Assembly (NCBI RefSeq): GCF_025466085.1
Contig: NZ_JANLOD010000041.1
Span: 1-64,000 of the forward strand
Origin: Pseudomonas sp. 14P_8.1_Bac3
GTDB taxonomy: Bacteria; Pseudomonadota; Gammaproteobacteria; Pseudomonadales; Pseudomonadaceae
Length of the DNA stretch: 64,000 nt
Reading direction: 5' to 3'
A model generated the notes under the pieces. The model was given only the letters and a program-made list of their open reading frames with translations. It was not told where the DNA came from and did not search any database. The first letter of the stretch is position 1, and each line of letters opens with the position of its first letter. A program made the translations under genes and the position numbers. Shown piece after piece: positions 50,544-59,042 of this stretch.

Positions 50544-50682
50544 TTGTGTATCTCGATCAGAGGATTCGGTGTGCTGACAAGTCTTGGCAGCGATTAACAG
50601 TAGAGTCCGGCAAAGCCGTTACAGCTTGACGGCGGCGTCGGGGGGCCGGTGACGCAGGCCACAGGCAAACAGCCCCGGGCAC

Positions 50683-52137
50683 TTAGCTCGGTCGATAAAC
50701 GCGCACATTGGCATGCCCCTCACTGAGCAAATGGTGGGCATGCAGGCGACTCATCACGCCTTTGTCGCAATACAACAGGTACTGGCGAGTAGGGTCCAGT
50801 TCCTTGAAACGAGCGTTCAATGCATAAAACGGCATCGTCTGTACCTCAATGCCAGCAAGCTCCATCGGATCGTCTTCAGCGGCATCCGGGTGACGAATGT
50901 CGATGATGATCTGACCGGCCAGTGCTTCGCTGACTTCTTCGATTTGCAAGTCCTGGCCCAATTCGTCGATCACGCGATCGATCGGCACCAGCTTGGCGTT
51001 CTCGAGCGCACGCTCGAGCACCGCCATGTCGAATTCTTTCTCTTCATGCTCCACGCGCGGACGCTTGGCGTGGGTCTTGGGGTTCACCGAGATGACCCCG
51101 CAATACTCCGGCATGTGCTTGGCGAAGTCGGCAGTGCCGATTTCGTTGGCCAGGTCGATGATGTCCTGCTTGTGACTGGCGATCAGCGGACGCAAGACCA
51201 GCTTGTCGGTCACGCAGTCGATCACGGACAGGTTCGGCAGCGTCTGGCTCGACACCTGGGAAATCGCCTCGCCGGTCACCAGCGCTTCGATCTCCAGCCG
51301 ATCGGCAATACGGGAAGCAGCGCGCAACATCATACGCTTCAAAACTACACCCATATGACTGTTATCGACTTTCCCGAGAATTTCTCCCAGTACTTCCTCG
51401 AACGGCACACTGACAAATAACACGCGTTGGGAGCTGCCGTACTTCTTCCAGATGAAGTGCGCGACTTCCATGACGCCCAGTTCATGGGCCCGTCCGCCCA
51501 GATTGAAGAAGCAGAAATGGCTCATAAGGCCGCGGCGCATGATCTGGTACGCGGCAACGGTGGAATCGAAGCCACCGGACATCAGCACAAGCGTCTGTTC
51601 CAGGGCACCCAGCGGATAACCGCCGATGCTGTTGTGCTGGCTGTGGATCACGAACAACCGTTTGTCGCGAATTTCGATGCGGACTTCGATTTCCGGCTCT
51701 TTCAGAGAAATACCGGCGGCGCCGCACTGACGACGCAGCTGGCTGCCGACGTATTTCTCGACGTCCATCGAGCTGAATTCATGCTTGCCCGCGCGCTTGC
51801 AACGCACCGAAAAGATTTTCCCCGCCAGCGAATCCCCGAAGTGCAGCTTGCACTTGGCAACCATGTCGTCGAAGTCGCCCAGCGGGTATTCGTCGACCTG
51901 CAGGAAATGCGCGATGCCCGGCATGCAGCTCAGGCGCTCGGTCATCTCCTTTAGGGCTTTGGGCTCGCTGACGCGGGTTTCCAGCTCGAGATTGTCCCAC
52001 ACACCGTTCACCACCACCGCCGGGTCCAGGTCACGGAGCACGGTGCGGATGTTTTTGGCCAGCTGGCGGATGAAACGCATCCGTACCGGGCGGCTCTTGA
52101 TGGTGATCTCGGGGAAGACTTTTACGATTAGTTTCAT
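50683..52137 (-). CDS. thiI: tRNA 4-thiouridine synthase / thiamine sulfurtransferase ThiI
   Basis: A 484-residue enzyme with an N-terminal ferredoxin-like and THUMP domain (about 1-165), a PP-loop adenylating domain ([14 protein letters not shown]) and a C-terminal rhodanese domain. Both redox cysteines are present: PEYCGVIS, matching Cys344, and [12 protein letters not shown], matching Cys456 of E. coli ThiI. It makes s4U8 in tRNA and supplies sulfur for the thiazole of thiamine. The ATG at 52137 gives the family start [12 protein letters not shown]. Confidence 0.96.
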   Translation of the reverse strand: MKLIVKVFPEITIKSRPVRMRFIRQLAKNIRTVLRDLDPAVVVNGVWDNLELETRVSEPKALKEMTERLSCMPGIAHFLQVDEYPLGDFDDMVAKCKLHFGDSLAGKIFSVRCKRAGKHEFSSMDVEKYVGSQLRRQCGAAGISLKEPEIEVRIEIRDKRLFVIHSQHNSIGGYPLGALEQTLVLMSGGFDSTVAAYQIMRRGLMSHFCFFNLGGRAHELGVMEVAHFIWKKYGSSQRVLFVSVPFEEVLGEILGKVDNSHMGVVLKRMMLRAASRIADRLEIEALVTGEAISQVSSQTLPNLSVIDCVTDKLVLRPLIASHKQDIIDLANEIGTADFAKHMPEYCGVISVNPKTHAKRPRVEHEEKEFDMAVLERALENAKLVPIDRVIDELGQDLQIEEVSEALAGQIIIDIRHPDAAEDDPMELAGIEVQTMPFYALNARFKELDPTRQYLLYCDKGVMSRLHAHHLLSEGHANVRVYRPS

Positions 52138-52234
52138 GAAAACAGCGCGCGCTGGGCCAGCCGAAAAAGGGGGGCGCGGATTATAGCGGAAATTGCTCAA
52201 GGTTTAACCAGTTAATGTGCAGAAGGTTTTGCAC

Positions 52235-52250
52235 GCACCAAAACAGGTCA
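52235..52250. promoter_or_regulatory. possible NtrC-binding site upstream of glnA
   Basis: GCACCAAAACAGGTCA resembles the GCAC-N7-GTGC NtrC dyad on its left half but has GGTC on the right. It lies about 110 bases upstream of the sigma54 promoter, a normal enhancer distance. Low-confidence call. Confidence 0.35.
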
Positions 52251-52353
52251 TTTGACGTTTCGCACGCCACATAAAGGGGCGGGATAATCCACATTAATCC
52301 GCTTTTTGCCTTTATAGGCGTGAAATTGGGGCAAAAAACCCATGCTGGGGCAC

Positions 52354-52369
52354 TGGCATGCAATTTGCT
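52354..52369 (+). promoter_or_regulatory. sigma54 promoter of glnA
   Basis: TGGCATGCAATTTGCT matches TGGCAYRNNNNTTGCW at every defined position, 98 bases before the glnA ATG. It is the expected nitrogen-controlled promoter. It falls in the 330-base thiI-glnA gap, which otherwise shows only the possible NtrC site. Confidence 0.88.
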
Positions 52370-52467
52370 CCCTTGTGAGGCAGGTTGCCTTGGCAGAGTA
52401 TTCGCGCCGGCATCACCCACATTCAAGGGCCATCCACTACCAAGCCCGAAGCCACCCGGAGGACACT

Positions 52468-53874
52468 ATGTCGAAGTCGGTTCAACTCATCAAAGATCAT
52501 GACGTCAAGTGGATTGATCTGCGCTTCACGGACACCAAAGGCACTCAACACCACGTGACCATGCCGGCTCGCGACGGGCTGGATGAAGCTTTCTTCGAAG
52601 AAGGCAAAATGTTCGACGGCTCCTCCATCGCCGGCTGGAAAGGTATCGAAGCCTCCGACATGATCCTGATGCCGGACGACAGCACTGCCGTCCTCGACCC
52701 GTTCACCGAAGAGCCGACCCTGATCCTGGTTTGCGACGTGATCGAGCCTTCGACCATGCAAGGCTACGACCGCGACCCACGTGCGATCGCCAAGCGCGCC
52801 GAGGAATACCTGAAGTCGACCGGTATCGGTGACACCGTGTTCGTTGGTCCGGAACCAGAATTCTTCATCTTCGACGAAGTGAAGTTCAAGTCCGACATCT
52901 CCGGCTCCATGTTCAAAATTTTCTCCGAACAAGGTTCGTGGATGTCCGACCAGGACGTGGAAGGCGGCAACCGTGGCCACCGTCCAGGCATCAAAGGCGG
53001 CTACTTCCCGGTTCCTCCATTCGACCACGACCACGAAATCCGTACCTCCATGTGCAACGCCATGGAAGAAATGGGCCTGGTCATCGAAGTTCACCACCAC
53101 GAAGTGGCGACTGCCGGCCAGAACGAAATCGGTGTGAAGTTCAACACCCTGGTAGCCAAGGCTGACGAAGTTCAGACCCTGAAATACTGCGTACACAACG
53201 TTGCTGATGCCTACGGCCGCACCGCGACCTTCATGCCTAAGCCGCTGTACGGCGACAACGGTTCGGGTATGCACGTTCACCTGTCCATCGCCAAAGATGG
53301 CAAGAACACCTTCGCTGGCGAAGGCTATGCCGGCCTGTCCGACACCGCTCTGTACTTCATCGGCGGCATCATCAAGCACGGTAAGGCACTGAACGGCTTC
53401 ACCAACCCGTCGACCAACTCCTACAAGCGTCTGGTCCCAGGTTTCGAAGCGCCAGTGATGCTGGCCTACTCGGCGCGCAACCGTTCCGCTTCGATCCGTA
53501 TTCCTTACGTGTCCAGCCCTCGCGCTCGCCGTATCGAAGCCCGCTTCCCGGATCCGGCAGCCAACCCGTACTTGGGCTTCGCTGCACTGCTGATGGCTGG
53601 CCTGGACGGCATCCAGAACAAGATCCACCCTGGCGATGCAGCTGACAAAAACCTGTACGACCTGCCGCCTGAAGAGGCGAAAGAGATCCCACAAGTGTGC
53701 GGCAGCCTGAAAGAAGCCCTGGAAGAGCTGGACAAAGGTCGTGCGTTCCTGACCAAAGGCGGCGTTTTCAGCGACGATTTCATCGACGCCTACATCGCTC
53801 TGAAAAGCGAAGAAGAAATCAAGGTCCGTACCTTCGTACACCCACTGGAATACGAGCTGTACTACAGCTGCTGA
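52468..53874 (+). CDS. glnA: glutamine synthetase type I
   Basis: Makes glutamine from glutamate, ammonia and ATP; 468 residues. Motifs include [25 protein letters not shown], the ATP region [10 protein letters not shown] and the loop Tyr397 in [10 protein letters not shown] that is adenylylated in GS-I enzymes. The ATG at 52468 has CCGGAGGA upstream; the longer frame crosses the promoter. Expression should be NtrC- and sigma54-dependent. Confidence 0.98.
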   Translation: MSKSVQLIKDHDVKWIDLRFTDTKGTQHHVTMPARDGLDEAFFEEGKMFDGSSIAGWKGIEASDMILMPDDSTAVLDPFTEEPTLILVCDVIEPSTMQGYDRDPRAIAKRAEEYLKSTGIGDTVFVGPEPEFFIFDEVKFKSDISGSMFKIFSEQGSWMSDQDVEGGNRGHRPGIKGGYFPVPPFDHDHEIRTSMCNAMEEMGLVIEVHHHEVATAGQNEIGVKFNTLVAKADEVQTLKYCVHNVADAYGRTATFMPKPLYGDNGSGMHVHLSIAKDGKNTFAGEGYAGLSDTALYFIGGIIKHGKALNGFTNPSTNSYKRLVPGFEAPVMLAYSARNRSASIRIPYVSSPRARRIEARFPDPAANPYLGFAALLMAGLDGIQNKIHPGDAADKNLYDLPPEEAKEIPQVCGSLKEALEELDKGRAFLTKGGVFSDDFIDAYIALKSEEEIKVRTFVHPLEYELYYSC

Positions 53875-53911
53875 TCCGGTAGCGCCAGCGCAAGCGGCGT
53901 GACAAAAAAGG

Positions 53912-53935
53912 AGCCTCCTTCGGGAGGCTTTTTTT
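53912..53935 (+). terminator. rho-independent terminator of glnA
   Basis: Seven-base stem AGCCTCC / GGAGGCT with a TTCG tetraloop, followed by seven Ts, 37 bases after the glnA stop. Confidence 0.95.
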
Positions 53936-53967
53936 GTGCCCGCGATTTAACAGCCGACAAATTCCCC

Positions 53968-54064
53968 TGTAGGAGCGAGCATGCTCGCGATGGAGGCCAA
54001 CGATGACGCGGGCTGCCTGAATCAACGCAGCGCCCCTACATACATCGCCAGCAAGCTGGCTCCA
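53968..54064. repeat. REPIN-like pair 16 (mixed arms)
   Basis: The left arm is of the CGAG type (AGGAGCGAGCATGCTCGCGA) and the right arm of the CCAG type (TCGCCAGCAAGCTGGCTCC), so the two arms no longer match each other. It lies between glnA and the first DUF4124 gene. Confidence 0.7.
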
Positions 54065-54170
54065 GGGTGGTCGGAGAGAGGGCTAAATCGTGCCGAGATG
54101 TTTTCAACTTGGGCCAACTGCCGCCACTGACCTATGCTGCAACCCAACGTTTTCGCTTCTGGTCGATTTT

Positions 54171-54680
54171 ATGGGTCGTGGTTTTCTGTTCATCCTGCTG
54201 CTGATCGCGCTTCCCGCCGCCGCGCAGATCTATAAGTACACCGACGCCGCGGGCAACACCGCTTACAGCAATCAGCCGCCCGACGGCGTGAAGGCGGTGC
54301 CGGTCGAGCTGCCGCCACTCAACAGCGTCGAACGCCAGGCACCACCTGCCCCACCTGCCGAAGCCGCCAGCCGTGAGCAACCCCAGAGCGCCTACGAGGT
54401 GCTGGAACTGACCAACCTGCCCACCACCGAAGCCCTGCGTGCCAACAACGGCACCTTCACCGTCAGCGTGTTGATCAAACCGCGTTTGCAGGGCTCGCAC
54501 TTGTTCCGGCTGGTGCTGGATGATCAGCCCTACGGTCAGCCGAGCAACGTGCCGATCCTGCAACTGGTCAACGTTGATCGCGGCACCCACAGTCTGGCGG
54601 TCGAGGTGATCGACGGGGAAAACATCGTTCAGCAGAGCCCGAGCGTGACCTTCACCGTGCAACGGGTGCACACGCCGTGA
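54171..54680 (+). CDS. exported DUF4124 protein (first of tandem pair)
   Basis: A 169-residue protein with a signal peptide (FLFILLLIALPAAAQ), an N-terminal DUF4124 module (IYKYTDAAGNTAYSNQPPDG) and a beta-rich C-terminal domain ending in a Hsp-like strand region (DRGTHSLAVEVIDGENIVQQ). The ATG at 54171 gives the signal peptide. Its stop overlaps the GTG of a paralogue. The function is unknown; a periplasmic location is inferred. Confidence 0.85.
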   Translation: MGRGFLFILLLIALPAAAQIYKYTDAAGNTAYSNQPPDGVKAVPVELPPLNSVERQAPPAPPAEAASREQPQSAYEVLELTNLPTTEALRANNGTFTVSVLIKPRLQGSHLFRLVLDDQPYGQPSNVPILQLVNVDRGTHSLAVEVIDGENIVQQSPSVTFTVQRVHTP

Positions 54681-55297
54681 GGGGATGGCTGCTGCTTGCC
54701 TGCCTGATCGCGCTGCCGGTGCCGGCCGACGTGTTCACCTACGTCGATGCCCAGGGCAATCGGGTCTTCACCGACCAGCCCGGCTCTCGCAACGCCAAGC
54801 GTGTGCCCCTGGCGACGAGCAATCGCATGTCCGCCAACCCGACCGGCGCAGCGCCGGGGGTGACCGGGCAAAAACCCGCCACCAAGCCACTGTTCCACTA
54901 CGACATGCTCAGGGTGCTGGTTCCCGACCCCGACGCCACGATCCGCAGCAGCGCCGGCGAACTGATCGTCAGCGTCACCAGCGAGCCTGGCTTGCAACGG
55001 GGCCATCACTACCGTCTGTTGCTGGATGGCCAGCCCACCGCCGAGCCTGGCCCCAGCCCGGTCTTCGCCCTCAGCAACATTGACCGTGGCAGCCATAACC
55101 TGTCTGTCGAAATCCTTGATGAACATGGCCGCACCGTTGAGCGCACGGCCAATCAGCCGTTTCACATGCTGCGCATCTCCCTCGCGCAAAAACGCCAGAC
55201 CCGCCCCTGCACGCTGACCGACTACGGGGTGCGGCCGGAGTGCCCGATCAAAGACAAACCCGAAGAAGAAAAAAATCCCTTCCTGCGCTTCTTTTAG
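54677..55297 (+). CDS. exported DUF4124 protein (second of tandem pair)
   Basis: A 206-residue paralogue of the preceding protein: signal peptide (WLLLACLIALPVPA), DUF4124 module (VFTYVDAQGNRVFTDQPGS), a linker, and a matching C-terminal domain (SNIDRGSHNLSVEILDEHGR). It has an extra tail with two cysteines (RPCTLTDYGVRPECPIKD). The start is GTG, overlapping the upstream stop by four bases. It lies directly before ntrB in the same direction; the function is unknown. Confidence 0.85.
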   Translation: MRGWLLLACLIALPVPADVFTYVDAQGNRVFTDQPGSRNAKRVPLATSNRMSANPTGAAPGVTGQKPATKPLFHYDMLRVLVPDPDATIRSSAGELIVSVTSEPGLQRGHHYRLLLDGQPTAEPGPSPVFALSNIDRGSHNLSVEILDEHGRTVERTANQPFHMLRISLAQKRQTRPCTLTDYGVRPECPIKDKPEEEKNPFLRFF

Positions 55298-55323
55298 CGC
55301 CGTTCAGCTTTCAGCCCTATATT

Positions 55324-55341
55324 GGTGCAATAGGTTGCACC
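55324..55341. promoter_or_regulatory. palindrome upstream of ntrB, candidate activator site
   Basis: GGTGCAATAGGTTGCACC has perfect seven-base arms around TAGG, about 115 bases upstream of the sigma54-type promoter of ntrB. It contains GTGCA and TGCAC half sites in the outward order rather than the inward order of classic NtrC boxes, so assignment to NtrC is tentative. Confidence 0.4.
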
Positions 55342-55455
55342 GAACTCACATTGCAACCCATTTTGGTTCGAAATGACTCGCAGAAGGTAGCAGAACGCCA
55401 CGCAAACGAGCGTCAAACGCCCGTTTCAGGCGTTAAACGCTTCTTTTCGGAGCCT

Positions 55456-55471
55456 TGGTTTGGTTTTTGCA
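55456..55471 (+). promoter_or_regulatory. candidate sigma54 promoter of ntrBC
   Basis: TGGTTTGGTTTTTGCA keeps the -24 GG and -12 GC with exact spacing and a full TTGCA; only the CA after TGG is changed. It lies 57 bases before the ntrB ATG. Confidence 0.5.
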
Positions 55472-55527
55472 TTTTCCCCGCATCAGCGCTTTATTCATGC
55501 GCGCGCCCTGCTCCAAAAGAGGTCCTG

Positions 55528-56613
55528 ATGACCATTAGCGACGCACTGCATCGATTGCTACTCGACAACCTGACCACCGCCACCATCCTGCTCGACGCCG
55601 AACTGCGCCTCGAGTACATGAACCCGGCGGCGGAAATGCTGTTGGCCATCAGCGGCCAGCGCAGCCACGGGCAGTTCATCAGTGAGTTGTTCACCGAATC
55701 CGTTGAAGCCCTGAACTCCCTGCGCCAGGCGGTCGAGCAGGCGCATCCGTTTACCAAGCGCGAAGCGATGCTCACCGCCCTCACCGGCCAGACGCTGACC
55801 GTCGATTACGCGGTGACGCCGATCCTCGCCAACGGCGCGACTATGTTGTTGCTGGAAGTTCACCCGCGTGATCGCTTGCTGCGGATCACCAAGGAAGAGG
55901 CGCAGCTGTCGAAGCAGGAAACCAGCAAGATGCTGGTGCGCGGCCTCGCCCATGAAATCAAGAACCCCCTCGGCGGGATTCGCGGTGCCGCGCAGTTGCT
56001 GGCCCGGGAACTGCCGGAAGAAAGCCTGCGCGATTACACCAACGTCATCATCGAAGAAGCCGATCGCCTGCGAAATCTGGTCGACCGCATGCTGGGCTCC
56101 AACAAGCTGCCGTCGCTGGCCATGTGCAATGTCCACGAAGTGCTGGAACGTGTCTGCCAGTTGGTCGAAGCGGAAAGCCAGGGCTGCATCACCTTGGTGC
56201 GCGACTACGATCCGAGCATCCCCGACGTGCTGATTGATCGCGAACAAATGATCCAGGCCGTCCTGAACATCGTGCGCAACGCGATGCAGGCCATCAGCAG
56301 CCAGAACGAACTGCGCCTGGGCCGCATCAGCCTGCGCACCCGCGCCATGCGTCAGTTCACCATCGGCCACGTGCGCCATCGCCTGGTGACCAAGATCGAG
56401 ATCATCGACAACGGTCCCGGGATCCCTGCGGAACTTCAGGAAACCATCTTCTTTCCCATGGTCAGCGGACGCCCGGACGGTACCGGACTCGGCCTGGCCA
56501 TTACCCAGAACATCATCAGCCAGCACCAGGGCCTGATCGAGTGTGACAGCCACCCAGGCCACACCACCTTCTCGATCTTTCTGCCACTGGAACAAGGAGC
56601 CACATCGACATGA
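55528..56613 (+). CDS. ntrB: nitrogen regulation sensor kinase NtrB (GlnL)
   Basis: Cytosolic histidine kinase/phosphatase of NtrC, controlled by PII proteins; 361 residues. A PAS domain (about 10-110) precedes the dimerisation and phospho-acceptor helix with His142 (RGLAHEIKNPLGGIRGAAQL). The N-box lies in LNIVRNAMQAI and the G-boxes in DNGPGIP and GTGLGLAITQ. The ATG at 55528 has AAAGAGG upstream; the long upstream extension lacks family similarity. The stop overlaps the ntrC ATG. Confidence 0.96.
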   Translation: MTISDALHRLLLDNLTTATILLDAELRLEYMNPAAEMLLAISGQRSHGQFISELFTESVEALNSLRQAVEQAHPFTKREAMLTALTGQTLTVDYAVTPILANGATMLLLEVHPRDRLLRITKEEAQLSKQETSKMLVRGLAHEIKNPLGGIRGAAQLLARELPEESLRDYTNVIIEEADRLRNLVDRMLGSNKLPSLAMCNVHEVLERVCQLVEAESQGCITLVRDYDPSIPDVLIDREQMIQAVLNIVRNAMQAISSQNELRLGRISLRTRAMRQFTIGHVRHRLVTKIEIIDNGPGIPAELQETIFFPMVSGRPDGTGLGLAITQNIISQHQGLIECDSHPGHTTFSIFLPLEQGATST

Positions 56614-58046
56614 GCCGTAGTGAAACCGTGTGGATCGTCGATGACGACCGTTCTATCCGTTGGGTCCTGGAAAAAGCCTTGCAGCAGGAAGGCATGACCA
56701 CGCAAAGCTTCGACAGCGCCGATGGCGTGATGAGCCGACTGGCGCGCCAACAGCCCGACGTGATCATCTCCGACATCCGCATGCCGGGTGCGAGCGGCCT
56801 GGACCTGCTGGCGCGGATTCGCGAACAACACCCACGGTTGCCGGTGATCATCATGACCGCGCACTCCGACCTGGACAGCGCGGTCGCCTCCTATCAAGGT
56901 GGCGCGTTCGAGTACCTGCCGAAACCGTTCGATGTCGACGAAGCCGTTTCCCTGGTCAAGCGCGCCAATCAGCATGCGCAAGAACAACAAGGCATGGAAG
57001 TCCCGGTCGCGCTGACCCGCACGCCGGAAATCATCGGCGAAGCGCCGGCGATGCAGGAAGTGTTTCGCGCCATCGGCCGCTTGAGCCACTCCAACATTAC
57101 CGTGCTGATCAACGGTGAATCCGGCACCGGTAAAGAACTCGTCGCCCACGCCTTGCATCGCCACAGCCCGCGGGCGGCGTCGCCGTTCATTGCGTTGAAC
57201 ATGGCGGCAATCCCGAAAGACCTGATGGAATCCGAGCTGTTCGGCCATGAAAAAGGCGCCTTCACCGGCGCGGCCAACCTGCGTCGCGGGCGTTTCGAAC
57301 AGGCGGACGGCGGCACGCTGTTCCTCGATGAAATCGGCGACATGCCGGCGGACACACAAACCCGTTTGCTGCGCGTACTGGCCGACGGCGAGTTCTACCG
57401 TGTCGGCGGGCACGTGCCGGTGAAGGTGGATGTACGCATCATCGCCGCGACCCACCAGAACCTGGAAACCCTGGTGCACGCCGGGAAATTCCGCGAAGAC
57501 CTGTTCCACCGCCTCAACGTGATCCGCATTCATATTCCACGGTTGTCGGACCGTCGCGAAGACATTCCGACACTGGCCAAGCATTTCCTCAGCCGCGCCG
57601 CGCAAGAACTGGCGGTCGAGCCGAAGCTGCTGAAAAGCGAAACCGAGGAATACCTGAAGAACCTGCCGTGGGGCGGTAACGTCCGCCAGCTGGAGAACAC
57701 CTGCCGCTGGATCACGGTGATGGCGTCGGGTCGCGAAGTGCACATCAGCGACTTGCCGCCGGAACTGCTGAGCCTGCCGCAGGATTCCGCACCGGTGACC
57801 AACTGGGAGCAGGCGCTGCGGCAATGGGCTGATCAGGCGCTGGCGCGTGGTCAGTCGAGCCTGCTTGACACGGCGGTGCCCGCCTTTGAACGGATCATGA
57901 TCGAAACCGCCCTCAAACACACTGCCGGGCGCCGCCGCGATGCCGCGGTCTTGCTGGGTTGGGGGCGTAATACCCTGACGCGCAAGATCAAGGAATTGGG
58001 GATGAAGGTGGATGGTGGGGATGATGATGAAGGGGAAGAGGGTTAA
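56610..58046 (+). CDS. ntrC: nitrogen response regulator NtrC (GlnG)
   Basis: Sigma54-dependent activator of nitrogen-limitation genes, 478 residues. The receiver domain has Asp11, Asp12 and the phospho-acceptor Asp55 (VIISDIRMPG). The AAA+ domain has Walker A GESGTGKE and the sigma54-contacting GAFTGA loop. The C-terminal Fis-type helix-turn-helix is in RRRDAAVLLGWGRNTLTRKI. It is followed by REPIN 17, a terminator and the sRNA gene nrsZ, which it is expected to activate. Confidence 0.97.
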   Translation: MSRSETVWIVDDDRSIRWVLEKALQQEGMTTQSFDSADGVMSRLARQQPDVIISDIRMPGASGLDLLARIREQHPRLPVIIMTAHSDLDSAVASYQGGAFEYLPKPFDVDEAVSLVKRANQHAQEQQGMEVPVALTRTPEIIGEAPAMQEVFRAIGRLSHSNITVLINGESGTGKELVAHALHRHSPRAASPFIALNMAAIPKDLMESELFGHEKGAFTGAANLRRGRFEQADGGTLFLDEIGDMPADTQTRLLRVLADGEFYRVGGHVPVKVDVRIIAATHQNLETLVHAGKFREDLFHRLNVIRIHIPRLSDRREDIPTLAKHFLSRAAQELAVEPKLLKSETEEYLKNLPWGGNVRQLENTCRWITVMASGREVHISDLPPELLSLPQDSAPVTNWEQALRQWADQALARGQSSLLDTAVPAFERIMIETALKHTAGRRRDAAVLLGWGRNTLTRKIKELGMKVDGGDDDEGEEG

Positions 58047-58081
58047 ACAGCCTTAAGGCCTTTGCTGACCGATACACCGCC

Positions 58082-58173
58082 TTCGCGAGCAAGCCCGCTC
58101 CCACAGTGGCCTCAGCTGTTTTCACGATTTCGGGAACAACACTGAACCCTGTGGGAGCGGGCTTGCTCGCGAA
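58082..58173. repeat. REPIN-like pair 17
   Basis: Inverted pair (TCGCGAGCAAGCCCGCTCCC and GGGAGCGGGCTTGCTCGCGA) about 44 bases apart, just after ntrC. Confidence 0.9.
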
Positions 58174-58285
58174 GCTCTTTGGGGCCCGAGTGCACCGCCT
58201 GAAGGCATAGTGAACCGCAATCGCGCACGGCAACGGCTCCAAACCTCCATCTGTTTTCGCAACCGAACCCCAATTGAAAAAACAC

Positions 58286-58310
58286 GAAAGCCCCGTATTC
58301 CGGGGCTTTC
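58286..58310. terminator. hairpin between ntrC and nrsZ
   Basis: Ten-base stem GAAAGCCCCG / CGGGGCTTTC with a five-base loop. The better T-run is on the minus strand, but the hairpin separates ntrC from the sRNA promoter and could stop read-through in either direction. Confidence 0.7.
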
Positions 58311-58350
58311 AGCGTTTCAGCGAGCGTTTCTGTACCAATTTGTTAAAACC

Positions 58351-58366
58351 TGGCACGCCCCCTGCA
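58351..58366 (+). promoter_or_regulatory. sigma54 promoter of nrsZ
   Basis: TGGCACGCCCCCTGCA matches the sigma54 consensus with one change (CTGC for TTGC). The start is expected near 58377, some 27 bases before the first repeat unit. A TGCACC half site at 58191-58196 could belong to an NtrC enhancer (weak). Confidence 0.8.
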
Positions 58367-58403
58367 ATAGTCCATTCAGTGATTCAGTTCACTACCCGGT
58401 TTC

Positions 58404-58443
58404 GGGGACCTTGGTACAGGCAGGCCGGGGATTCCCCTCTTTA
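58404..58443 (+). repeat. nrsZ repeat unit 1
   Basis: Begins GGGGACCTTGGTACAGGCAG, continues GCCGGGGATTCCCC and ends CTCTTTA. A GGGG-ATT-CCCC mini-hairpin is possible. Confidence 0.9.
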
Positions 58444-58486
58444 CATCGGGCTCACACCGCTCAAAGCGACGAGCCCAAACAGTTTT

Positions 58487-58525
58487 GGGGCCCTTGATAC
58501 AGGCAGGTCAGGGGTTCCTTCTTTA
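58487..58525 (+). repeat. nrsZ repeat unit 2
   Basis: Begins GGGGCCCTTGATACAGGCAG. The mini-hairpin reads AGGG-GTT-CCTT, so the outer G-C pair of unit 1 is replaced by A-U. Confidence 0.9.
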
Positions 58526-58564
58526 CACCGGGCTCACGACGCAATGCGCGAGCCCTGCCGTTTT

Positions 58565-58604
58565 GGGGACCTTGGTACAGGCAGGCCGGGGATTCCCTCT
58601 TTTA
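58565..58604 (+). repeat. nrsZ repeat unit 3
   Basis: Begins GGGGACCTTGGTACAGGCAG and ends GGGGATTCCCTCTTTTA. Its last three bases are the complement of the TAA stop of the convergent membrane-protein gene. Confidence 0.9.
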
Positions 58605-59042
58605 TTGCTCCCGGAGATGGATCTCCAGCCGCCAGCGGTCATCGACCTCGCTACCGGCCCACTCGCCCTGCAGTGGCCGGGCCGCCACCACCGACAGCAA
58701 CAACCCCCCATCACTCAAACGTACCCGCCAGTTCACGCCCTTGTCGTTAAGCTGAAGCTGACCTTTCTGCGCCTTGCCTTGCGCCTCGAACAGCAGCGCC
58801 AGGCTGCCGTCGACGAACTCACCGTGGCTCTTGGGTTCGTTGTTGAACCACACCACCAGCCCGTCGTTCGTCACCTCGACCTGCTGCAGCTCAATGGGGT
58901 CAGGCGTGGTCAGGCGGCCGATCATCAGGCCTACCATCACCCCGAAGATCGCCAGCGACCCCATCACCCGCGGGAATAGTTTCGAACGCGGGTCCGCTTG
59001 CGGCGTAGAATGCGCGTCATCTTTACCTTCGGAGCCGTGCAT
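58602..59042 (-). CDS. membrane-anchored hypothetical protein between nrsZ and trmL
   Basis: A 146-residue protein (from the longest start) with one membrane helix (about 27-43, VMGSLAIFGVMVGLMIG) and a periplasmic beta-rich domain containing paired phrases such as QVEVTNDGLVVWFNNEPKSH. Function unknown. The first ATG shares two bases with the trmL ATG on the other strand and lacks a well-placed ribosome site; Met27 or a non-ATG start would also be possible. The 3' end overlaps the nrsZ sRNA. Confidence 0.75.
   Translation of the reverse strand: MHGSEGKDDAHSTPQADPRSKLFPRVMGSLAIFGVMVGLMIGRLTTPDPIELQQVEVTNDGLVVWFNNEPKSHGEFVDGSLALLFEAQGKAQKGQLQLNDKGVNWRVRLSDGGLLLSVVAARPLQGEWAGSEVDDRWRLEIHLREQ

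Larger units (their letters stand above)
58377..58605 (+). ncRNA. nrsZ: nitrogen-regulated small RNA NrsZ, three-unit
   Basis: No protein is encoded here. The stretch holds three near-identical units starting at 58404, 58487 and 58565 (GGGGACCTTGGTACAGGCAG and following) behind a sigma54 promoter directly downstream of ntrC. This is the location, control and repeat design of NrsZ of P. aeruginosa, which is NtrC/RpoN-dependent, processed into unit-length pieces and promotes rhamnolipid production and swarming. Between units are GGGCTC...GAGCCC hairpins (58448-58476 and 58530-58555) with different loops. The 3' end is estimated: the third unit runs into the stop codon of the convergent gene. 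Target mRNAs in this organism are not known. Confidence 0.82.

Noticed and set aside
41573..53841. Long antisense frames opposite the DUF2339 gene, glgP, typA and glnA (such as 43013-44983, 46022-47827, 49002-50531, 52423-53841)
   Set aside because: Typical shadow frames of GC-rich genes; no recognisable protein families.
58404..58604. Three direct repeats that could look like a short CRISPR array
   Set aside because: The units are 39-40 bases, imperfect, and separated by hairpins rather than unique spacers; a sigma54 promoter and the position after ntrC identify an sRNA gene.
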